From Olsenella sp. An290 (GTDB lineage: Bacteria; Actinomycetota; Coriobacteriia; Coriobacteriales; Atopobiaceae), in assembly GCF_002159535.1 (NCBI RefSeq), contig NZ_NFIU01000006.1, positions 1 to 64,000 of the forward strand: DNA of 64,000 nt. Direction: 5' to 3'. Position 1 is the first letter of the stretch; each line of letters begins with the position of its first letter. A program made the translations under genes and the position numbers. Shown in pieces: positions 40,463 through 49,890 of this stretch. The notes beneath the pieces are model-generated. The model was not told where the DNA came from. It saw only the letters and a list, made by a program, of their open reading frames with translations, and did not search any database.

Positions 40463-43400
40463 CTAGGAGCGACGACGCGCGCTGAGGGCGGCGCCGAGGC
40501 CGGAGAGCGCGGCGCCCATGGTCGCGACCAGGCCAACGGCAGCCGAGGGGTCACCGGTCGAGGGGACCGTGCCGCCGCCGACCGTGCTGCCCGGCTTGCT
40601 GCCGGTCGCGCCGTCGGCCGCGTCGTCGGTGGTACCGCCAGTGGTGCCGCCGGTCGAGCCGTCGCCGGGCTGCCCGGGCGTGCCAGGCTGCTCCGTGTCG
40701 CCGCCAGGCTCCTCGGCCTCGTCCTTGTCCCAGCCGGCCCAGAGGGTGAGGTCGCCGGTCACGGGCGCGGCGAAGTCCCAGGCCTCGGTGCGCTCGGGGT
40801 TGGAGAACCAGCCCGTGAAGGTGTAGCCCTCGCAGACGGGGTCGGCCGGGCGCGCGACGGCCTCGCCCTCCTTGACCTCGACCTGCTGGTTCTCGGTCGT
40901 GGGCAGGCAGTCGTCAAAGGTGACGGTGTAGACGGGCCTGGGGGCGAGGGCGCCCTGGGCCTTCGTGAGCGCGGCCAGGGCCGCGTCGACCTGGTCCTGC
41001 GTGGCGTAGTTGCCGGCAATGAGCTCCTGCGCCGCGGTCAGGGCCTCGAAGAGGCCGGCCCAGCTGTCGGCAGAGTAGTCGTCCTCCGCAAGCGCACCGG
41101 CCTCGCTCACGGCCGCCGCGAGCTCGGACCAGTCGGGCGCCTCGTAGGCGTCGGGCAGGGTGATCGGGTCCTGCGTGCCATAGACCTCGAACTCGTAGAT
41201 GCGGGCCGCGGAGTCGGCGCCGCTCGTGGGCTTGTCGACCGTCAGGCGGACGTAGCGGCCCTGGACCACGGGCAGGGAGACCACGGGCTGGTCGGCGGTG
41301 CTGCCGGTCACGCGGGAGACCTCGGTCCAGGAGCTGCCGTCATCGCTCACCTCGACGTGCCAGGCGTTGGTGTTGAGGCCGGCGCCCTCGCCGCCCACGG
41401 CCGCGTTGGCAAGGCTGTAGCCCGTGATGGTGGAGACGCCGCCCAGGTCAACGGTGAGCCACTGCTCCCACTGGGTGGTGCACCACTTGGTACTCGTGAG
41501 GCCGTCGACGGCCTTGTCGGCGCTCTCGGAGGCGCCGGTGGAGCTGGAGGCCGTGGCGGTCTTGTTCAGCGCGATGTTGGAGGTCTCGGACGGGGCGGCC
41601 TCGGAGACGGTGACCACCTGCTCCATCGTGGCGACGTCCTCGCCAAAGCGGTTGCTCGCCGTGAGGGTGATGGTGTAGCGGCCCTCGTGGGCGTAGCTGA
41701 TCGTGGGCTCCTCGTCGGTGCTCGTGCCGGGGACGGCGCCGGGGAAGGACCAGGAGAGCTCGGAGGCGGAGAGCGAGCTCTCGTTGGTCAGCTTGATCTC
41801 CTGGCCGGGCCTCACGAAGGTCGAGGAGACGGAGAAGGCCGCCGTCGGCTCAATCTGGTACGCGAGGACGTCGTCGACGAACTTGACGCCGCACTGCTCG
41901 GAGAGGACCTTGCCGGAGGAGAGCGAGCTCCTCAGGGAGTTGAGCTGGGAGGTGAGGGCCTGGACCTGGGCGTCATCCTGGCCGACCTTGGCGATCAGCA
42001 GGTCAAGCGCCAGGTTGTCGGCCTCGCCGACCTGGGCCAGTTTCTGGAAGTTGGCCACGGGGCTGTGGGCGCCGCCCGCGTTGGTGGGGTCGACCTCGGA
42101 GGCGTGCTCGGCGAGGTAGTTCCCGGCGTCGACCATGGCGTCGAAGGCGGCGCGCAGGGCGGCCACGTCGGCGTCGGAGGCCAGGTCCTCGACAGCGGCG
42201 GCCTTCTTGAGGACGGTGTCCATGAGGGCGCGGGTCTCGGGCGCGTCGGCGCGGCCGGAGGAGTTGGAGCCGCCCACCATGCGCGTGGAGTGGTCGGCAA
42301 AGACCCTCATGGCCTGGCCGAGCTCGCCGTCACCGTAGACGTAGGGCACCGCAGCGTCGAAGGCGGCGTCGGCGTCGTAGACGTCCGTGTTCCAGCCATA
42401 GTCGGCCGCGGTGGCCTCGGAGACCTTGTTGAGATCCGCCCAGCCCATGGGGTTGGTGACGAAGTAGTCGGTCTTCTCGCCCAGGGCGTTGTCAAGGCCG
42501 TACATGGGGCCCAGGCAGAGCTTGGTGCGCAGGAAGTCGTTGCAGTTGTAGTTCCACCAGATGCCCAGGCGGTCGCCGTAGAGCTTCTTCACGAGGTCCA
42601 CGTTCTCGGCGGGGATGCCCTCCGGCACCACGGCCGGGCCGGTGTAGAGGACCTGGATGCGCGAGTCGAGCGTCTCGGCGAAGTAGTTGGAGTACGCGTT
42701 GAAGCCGTTCTCGCCGGCGCCGTTGATCATGGCGAGCGAGTCGTACTTGGTCGGCACGGTCACGAGCGGGCCGCAGTCGCCCTTGGCGTCCAGGAACTCG
42801 GACTGGAAGCGGTTGAGGAGCTTGGCCTGCTTGATGCCGTCGTCATCCCCGTGCAGGGAGATGTCGTCGAAGAAGATGGCAAAGTGGCGCACGCCCATCT
42901 CGTACATGGTCTCGCACTTGGCCACCAGGGCCTGGAAGTCGCTCTCGCTCTCGAGGTCGATGGTGTTGCCCGGGGAGATGGCAAAGACGAAGTCGACCTT
43001 GTTCTCCTCGGCGATCCGGACGAGTTTCTCCATCTCGGCGAGCTGGTCGGCCGGGTAGGGGTCGCGCCAGTTGGCGCGGTGGTAGGGGTCGTCCTTGGGC
43101 GCGTAGATGTAGGTGTTGAGCTTGCTCTGGCCGTAGTAGGCGAGCTGGTCCTGACGGTCCTCCCAGGTCCAGCCGGCGCCGTCGCCGGCATAGAAGCCCT
43201 CGATGACGCCGCGGTGGGCCATCTCGGGCTCGTCGGTGATGGAGACGTCGGGCACAGTGCCGTCGGAGATGAGCTGCGCGAGCGTCTGGACGGCGTAGTA
43301 GGAGCCGTCGCCGTCGGCGCCGTTGAGGACGATGGCGCCCTTCTCCGAGCTCACGCCCAGGACGTAGCCCTCGGCGTCGAGCGCGGAGGCGTCCAGGGAG

Positions 43401-43735
43401 AGCGCGGCGGCCTGCGCGCTCTGGGTCGCGTCGTCGATCTCGCCCAGGTAGATGGTGGGATCGGCGGCATCGGCCGCGGCGTTGACGCTCACGCCGGCCT
43501 CGGCGAGCACGGCGTCGAGCGCGGAGACGGCGTCGGCGTCGGCGCCGTCGGCCACCACGTTCACGCCCCCGGCAAGCGACACGCTGCCGGAGCCCGCCTC
43601 GACGCTCTGCGGCGTGGGCACGATGTCGGGCAGGCCGCCCTCGGCGGCGAGCGCGACGGCCGGCGTCAGCGACAGCGCGGCGCCGATCACGAGCGCCACG
43701 CGCGCCGAGCGCGCGGAAACGAACAGATGCCTCAT
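40463..43735 (-). CDS. Cell-wall-anchored GH84 beta-N-acetylglucosaminidase (NagJ-like)
   Basis: A 1,090-residue secreted enzyme. Residues 1-31 are a signal peptide (ending AVALAAEGG). Residues 35-165 are a GH20b-like N-terminal domain. Residues about 170-480 are the GH84 barrel with the catalytic pair Asp290-Asp291 in AIFFDDIS, typical of O-GlcNAcase/NagJ enzymes. Next come a helical domain, a PKD domain (EPTAAFSVSS to VVTVSE), an F5/8C (CBM32) domain (SNIALNKTATASS on), a FIVAR module, and an InlB/Flg_new repeat (YTVTFDDCLP to LTLWAGW). A Gly/Thr stalk leads to the sorting signal VPSTGD, a hydrophobic stretch and ARRRS. Predicted to trim terminal GlcNAc from host glycans. Own terminator. 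Confidence 0.92.
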   Translation of the reverse strand: MRHLFVSARSARVALVIGAALSLTPAVALAAEGGLPDIVPTPQSVEAGSGSVSLAGGVNVVADGADADAVSALDAVLAEAGVSVNAAADAADPTIYLGEIDDATQSAQAAALSLDASALDAEGYVLGVSSEKGAIVLNGADGDGSYYAVQTLAQLISDGTVPDVSITDEPEMAHRGVIEGFYAGDGAGWTWEDRQDQLAYYGQSKLNTYIYAPKDDPYHRANWRDPYPADQLAEMEKLVRIAEENKVDFVFAISPGNTIDLESESDFQALVAKCETMYEMGVRHFAIFFDDISLHGDDDGIKQAKLLNRFQSEFLDAKGDCGPLVTVPTKYDSLAMINGAGENGFNAYSNYFAETLDSRIQVLYTGPAVVPEGIPAENVDLVKKLYGDRLGIWWNYNCNDFLRTKLCLGPMYGLDNALGEKTDYFVTNPMGWADLNKVSEATAADYGWNTDVYDADAAFDAAVPYVYGDGELGQAMRVFADHSTRMVGGSNSSGRADAPETRALMDTVLKKAAAVEDLASDADVAALRAAFDAMVDAGNYLAEHASEVDPTNAGGAHSPVANFQKLAQVGEADNLALDLLIAKVGQDDAQVQALTSQLNSLRSSLSSGKVLSEQCGVKFVDDVLAYQIEPTAAFSVSSTFVRPGQEIKLTNESSLSASELSWSFPGAVPGTSTDEEPTISYAHEGRYTITLTASNRFGEDVATMEQVVTVSEAAPSETSNIALNKTATASSSTGASESADKAVDGLTSTKWCTTQWEQWLTVDLGGVSTITGYSLANAAVGGEGAGLNTNAWHVEVSDDGSSWTEVSRVTGSTADQPVVSLPVVQGRYVRLTVDKPTSGADSAARIYEFEVYGTQDPITLPDAYEAPDWSELAAAVSEAGALAEDDYSADSWAGLFEALTAAQELIAGNYATQDQVDAALAALTKAQGALAPRPVYTVTFDDCLPTTENQQVEVKEGEAVARPADPVCEGYTFTGWFSNPERTEAWDFAAPVTGDLTLWAGWDKDEAEEPGGDTEQPGTPGQPGDGSTGGTTGGTTDDAADGATGSKPGSTVGGGTVPSTGDPSAAVGLVATMGAALSGLGAALSARRRS

Positions 43736-43845
43736 GGGTTCTCCCCTCGTTTGAGCCACGTTTTCTGCACATGCAAGAGCAGCATACCCCCTCGCGCGGC
43801 CCGGGCGCGCGGCGATCCCGTCAGCGGCGCTCGCGGGCGGCACGC

Positions 43846-43877
43846 AAAAAGGGGCCGGCGCCCAAGGGCGCCGGCCC
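43846..43877 (-). terminator. Rho-independent terminator of hsp20
   Basis: On the minus strand GGGCCGGCGCCC and GGGCGCCGGCCC form a 12-bp stem (43852-43863 and 43866-43877), followed by TTTTT (43846-43850). Confidence 0.88.
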
Positions 43878-43929
43878 GAAAGACGCTTCCTGGGGAGGAG
43901 GAAGGTCTGGAAGGAGGCAAGGCTCGGAG

Positions 43930-44361
43930 CTAGTCGATGGAGACCTTGGTGACGTTGCTCTTCTCCTGCTGCTTGGGGACGTTCACCGTGAGCACGCCGC
44001 CGTCGAGCTTGGCGCTGAGGCCGGCCACGGCCGCGTCCTTGAGGTAGACGCCGCGGGTGGCGCTCCACTCGCCGGTCTCCTTGTAGAGGTAGTTCTTGCC
44101 CTTCTCCTCGTCGGCCTCCTTGCGCTCGACGGAGATGGAGAGGCGACCCTCGTTGAGCTCGACGTCGATCTCCTCGCGCTTGACGCCCGGGAGCTCGGCG
44201 GTGACCACGTACTTGTCGCCCGCGTCCTCGACGTTCATCTTGAAGCTCGCGGACGAGGTGGACAGCGGCGCAAACGGCGCGTCCAAGAAGCTGTCGAGCG
44301 CGTCGAACGGCCAGTTGCGCAGAGCCCTCGCGTAACGGTCATACGGAACCATGCTTGCCAT
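43930..44361 (-). CDS. hsp20: Small heat-shock protein (Hsp20/alpha-crystallin family)
   Basis: A 143-residue sHsp, an ATP-independent holdase. The alpha-crystallin domain runs from about residue 36 to 130 (FKMNVEDAGDKYVVTAELPGV at its start; GVYLKDAAVAGLSAKLDGGVLTVNVPK at its end). A short C-terminal tail lacks a clear IXI motif. The start at 44361 (MASMVPYDRY) has AAGGAG upstream. A GTG three codons earlier is an alternative. A perfect HAIR-like palindrome (44481-44507) lies upstream, so it is probably repressed by an HspR-type regulator. Confidence 0.94.
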   Translation of the reverse strand: MASMVPYDRYARALRNWPFDALDSFLDAPFAPLSTSSASFKMNVEDAGDKYVVTAELPGVKREEIDVELNEGRLSISVERKEADEEKGKNYLYKETGEWSATRGVYLKDAAVAGLSAKLDGGVLTVNVPKQQEKSNVTKVSID

Positions 44362-44480
44362 ATCGATCACTCCTTCTGCTTGCGGTGCCCGTCTGGCACC
44401 TGTCGCTCGTTGTTAGTTGTTCCCGCTGGGGCGGCTTTTATACCCAGACGGCCTGTTTTTCTTAGCGTCACATACTCACC

Positions 44481-44507
44481 ATATCTAAGTGCCCATGACT
44501 TAGATAT
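44481..44507. promoter_or_regulatory. HAIR-like operator upstream of hsp20
   Basis: ATATCTAAGT-N7-ACTTAGATAT is a perfect inverted repeat with 10-bp arms. Its geometry (arms with a 7-bp spacer, AAGT/ACTT at the inner edge) parallels the HspR-binding HAIR consensus CTTGAGT-N7-ACTCAAG. It lies 120 bp before hsp20 and 139 bp before the divergent 44646 gene. The clpB promoter has a related site at 49749-49771. Confidence 0.65.
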
Positions 44508-44645
44508 AACCGCGCGAGAAGAACCTGGAGAGCCGCCGCCCTCCCCTTCCTTACGGTTTGTATAGTCTTCCCGAAGCCGCGCCGGCGGGCGCGCCGCTGC
44601 TTTATCATGAGTGCACTGCTGCTCATGACTGCCACGGAGGCACAC

Positions 44646-45116
44646 ATGGCCAACGAGAACGAGACGGCGCGCCCCACCGCCGAGGACCTTGAGAACCTGC
44701 CCTCCCTCGAGGGCGAGGGCGAGGCCGCGCCCGAGGGCGCTCCCGGGCGCCCGGCGCCGGCCCCCTACGTGCGGCAGCGCCCGGCCCGGCGCAGCGTCGA
44801 CCCCATCGACGACTTTGCGCTCGAGGAGGGCGAGCCCGAGGTCGTGGCCCATGACTCCGCCTTCACCACCCGCGGCGGGGCGTTCTCCGGCATGGGCTAC
44901 CGCCGCTCCCGCGCCCAGGGCAAGCAGCTGCGGCGCGACCTCCACTACGGCCAGTACCTCGAGATCCCCAAGGGCCGCCGCGACATCTTCGTGTCGCGCG
45001 AGCGCAGGACCCGTCTCAGGACCGCGCTCGCCCTGCTCGCGGTGCTCGCCGTCCTCGCGATCGTGGTCGCGGTGGTCTGGAACTACATGCAGACCAACTG
45101 GGGCGCCACGGGCTAG
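44646..45116 (+). CDS. Hypothetical C-terminally anchored membrane protein
   Basis: A 156-residue protein with no recognised domain. Residues 1-115 are hydrophilic and Glu/Pro/Arg-rich (DFALEEGEPEVVAHDSAF). Residues 126-147 form one membrane helix (ALALLAVLAVLAIVVAVVW) after RERRTRLR, leaving a 10-residue outer tail. Topology is probably N-in. The start at 44646 (MANENETAR) has GGAGG upstream. It is divergent from hsp20 and its stop overlaps the convergent 54-residue gene by 3 bp. Confidence 0.75.
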   Translation: MANENETARPTAEDLENLPSLEGEGEAAPEGAPGRPAPAPYVRQRPARRSVDPIDDFALEEGEPEVVAHDSAFTTRGGAFSGMGYRRSRAQGKQLRRDLHYGQYLEIPKGRRDIFVSRERRTRLRTALALLAVLAVLAIVVAVVWNYMQTNWGATG

Positions 45117-45277
45117 CCCCAGGGGTCGCGCTCAAAGAGCGGCTCCTCCTGCGGGCGACGGTCCGAGTAGGGGTCGTAGCCGTCGTCGTCCTCGTTCTCC
45201 GCGCGGATGAACTCCTCGTCCCCCGCGTCCCTCTCGGCCGGTCCGGCGGCCGCGTGCGTGTTCGGGCCCATGCCCAT
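45113..45277 (-). CDS. 54-residue acidic small protein coupled to the PASTA gene
   Basis: A small gene encoding 54 residues, Met-Gly-Met-Gly at the start and ERDPWG at the end, strongly acidic (DEEFIRAENEDDDGYDPYSDRR in the middle). Its ATG overlaps the PASTA-gene stop as TGATG, so translation is probably coupled. No known family. The coordinated frame, overlap and composition unlike random GC-rich sequence favour a real gene, but homologues have not been tested. Confidence 0.55.
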   Translation of the reverse strand: MGMGPNTHAAAGPAERDAGDEEFIRAENEDDDGYDPYSDRRPQEEPLFERDPWG

Positions 45278-46890
45278 CACCCCGTGTACTGATCGATGTA
45301 GGCAATGTAGTCGCAGATGCTCCCGCCATGGGCGGAGAGGTCAACGCCCTCGAAGAGCGACGAGGGCGCGGCCAGCGCCACGACGCGCGTGACGCCCTCG
45401 GGCCCCCCGATGATGACCGCCCAGGTGAACTCGCCCTGCTGGCCGGTCGCGCAGATGAAGTGCTGCCCGCCGTTGGTGGGCGTCCCCTCCGGCAGGACGA
45501 TGTCGCTCTGGGTGCAGGTGTCGGAGAGCCCCTCGAGCCCGCAGGCGGACATGACCGCGCGGACGGCGGCCTCGGTCTCCTCCGTGCCCCCCTTGGGCAC
45601 CGTCGCGCCCGAGAAGGCGTAGCGCACGCCTCCCACGGCGGCGCCCGTGGCGAGCACGTCGGTCTGGGAGCCGCCCGCGTAGTGGGCGGACTCGGGGCTG
45701 TCTGAAATCTGGAGCACGTCGCCCTCGGGGCCGGTGTAGGCGGCGTGGGCGTGGCCGCCGGAGGCGTAGACCTCGCCGTAGGTGAGGGAGAACTTCTCCT
45801 CAGAGAGGTAGGTGGGCAGGGCCACCGCGTCGCACGAGAAGTACGCGAGCAGGTCGTAGGGCTGGTCCGGGAACGGCATGGCCACGCTCAGCTCGACGGT
45901 GTCGCCGGGCGCGACCTCGGTGCCGGCCTCGGGGCTCGTCTCCACGACGGTGTTGCGCGTCTCCCTGGAGCTCACGTAGGTGACGGACGCGGCGAGGCCC
46001 GCGTCCTCGAGGGCCGCCGTCGCGTCCGCGAGGGCCATGCCCTCGAGGGCGGGCACGGCGTAGGCCTGCGCGACGGTGAGCGTCACGGGCTGCGTGGAGA
46101 CGAAGGGGGCGCCCTCGGCCGGGTCGACGGCGATGACCGAGCCCGCGGGCTGGTCGGAGTTGCGGTACGTGAGCGAGACGCTCGTTGCGCCGGCATCGAC
46201 GAGCGCCTGCTGGGCCGCCGCCGCGTCGAGGCCCAGCACCTGGGGAATCGAGCGCTGCGTGGCGACGCGCAGGGTGATGCCGCGGGCCGGGTCCACGCGC
46301 TCGCCCACGTCGGGCGTGCAGGAGAGGACGGTGCCAAAGCCGTCGTCGGCGGCCGTGGGCTCAACCGTCACGGCAAAGCCCAGGTACGTGAGGTCGTCGG
46401 CGGCCTCGTCCTGGCTCAGGCCCACGACGGCGGGCACGGTCTTCCCGCCCCAGAGCTCCTGCTGGTAGGTGACGAACGCGAGCGCCCCCGCGAGGGCGAG
46501 CGCCGCCACCGCGATGAGCGCGACGGCCCAGCCCGGAAGGCGGCGTCGCGGGGCGTCGGAGAGGCTCTGAACCGGGGAGGGAACGGCGACGCCCTCCTGG
46601 AGGACGTCGAGGTCGATGGGGTCGATGGGGGCGTAGGACGGGCTTCCCAGGGCGTCGATGCCGTCGGGCGTGGGGGCAGCGACGGTGGGCAGGTCGCCAG
46701 GGACGACGCGCGTGGGGGCGGCGTCGGAGAGGACCGTGGCCGCCACGTCGGAGAGGGCCGTGGCCTCGGGGTCCTTCGGGCCGGCCTCGGCCGGAGCGGC
46801 GGGCGCCGCGGGCTCCGCGCGGTCCGGAAGCTGCTCGGGCGGCAGGGCCACCGTCTCGTCCCGCACGTTCTTCTCGTCCGACGCTTCCAT
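45277..46890 (-). CDS. Membrane-anchored PASTA-domain protein without kinase
   Basis: A 537-residue protein with a single membrane helix (about 119-141, WAVALIAVAALALAGALAFV). The cytoplasmic part (1-118) is Pro/Ala/Asp-rich with no kinase motifs. Outside are three PASTA repeats (about 150-213, 214-280, 281-345), each with the VPxVxGLxxxxA pattern. A C-terminal domain of about 190 residues (AYFSCDAVALPTYLSEEKFSL to the end) has four Cys and is not recognised. PASTA domains bind muropeptides and are normally on Ser/Thr kinases or PBPs, so this may sense or scaffold at the wall. TTGGAGG precedes the ATG. Confidence 0.85.
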   Translation of the reverse strand: MEASDEKNVRDETVALPPEQLPDRAEPAAPAAPAEAGPKDPEATALSDVAATVLSDAAPTRVVPGDLPTVAAPTPDGIDALGSPSYAPIDPIDLDVLQEGVAVPSPVQSLSDAPRRRLPGWAVALIAVAALALAGALAFVTYQQELWGGKTVPAVVGLSQDEAADDLTYLGFAVTVEPTAADDGFGTVLSCTPDVGERVDPARGITLRVATQRSIPQVLGLDAAAAQQALVDAGATSVSLTYRNSDQPAGSVIAVDPAEGAPFVSTQPVTLTVAQAYAVPALEGMALADATAALEDAGLAASVTYVSSRETRNTVVETSPEAGTEVAPGDTVELSVAMPFPDQPYDLLAYFSCDAVALPTYLSEEKFSLTYGEVYASGGHAHAAYTGPEGDVLQISDSPESAHYAGGSQTDVLATGAAVGGVRYAFSGATVPKGGTEETEAAVRAVMSACGLEGLSDTCTQSDIVLPEGTPTNGGQHFICATGQQGEFTWAVIIGGPEGVTRVVALAAPSSLFEGVDLSAHGGSICDYIAYIDQYTG

Positions 46891-46950
46891 GTCGCCTCCA
46901 ACCGTACGTTGAATGTGCTCCCTATCCTAGCGCGTGGGCACCGGACATGG

Positions 46951-46977
46951 CAAAGGCCCCGCGAGGGGGCCTTTGCA
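46951..46977. terminator. Hairpin between clpB and the PASTA gene
   Basis: GCAAAGGCCCC (46951-46961) and GGGGCCTTTGC (46967-46977) form a perfect 11-bp stem with a 5-nt loop, 31 bp beyond the clpB stop. Confidence 0.7.
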
Positions 46978-47007
46978 CAGCAAGCCTATGCGAGGGACAG
47001 GGAGCCG

Positions 47008-49677
<2,670 letters not shown>

Positions 49678-49737
49678 GTGGATGCCCCTTTCTGGGATGT
49701 CAGCTGTTCAGGTTCTATTGTTCCCTCCCTGGGGCAA

Positions 49738-49773
49738 CTTATACGCAAATCTAAGTCTGCACATAGTAGATTT
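49738..49773 (-). promoter_or_regulatory. clpB promoter with HAIR-like operator
   Basis: ATCTAAGT-N7-TAGTAGAT (49749-49771) resembles the hsp20 site; one half is identical over 8 bp and the other keeps TAGAT. On the minus strand TATAAG (49738-49743) follows directly and may be the -10 box. After TATAAG both clpB and hsp20 leaders read GCCCCAG, then a G/A-rich run and GGGAACAA. Confidence 0.6.
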
Positions 49774-49826
49774 TCTGCGTGCAGGGCGAGAAAAACCGTC
49801 ACGTGCGCCGAGGCGGCCGGCACGAG

Positions 49827-49859
49827 AAAGGGGCCGCGAGGCGTCTGCCCCGCGGCCCC
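49827..49859 (-). terminator. Terminator of the second GH84 gene
   Basis: On the minus strand GGGGCCGCG pairs with CGCGGCCCC (49851-49859 with 49830-49838), followed by TTTC. Confidence 0.75.
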
Positions 49860-49890
49860 TTCGGGCTGCTCCCTCTGAGCTCGAAGCGCG

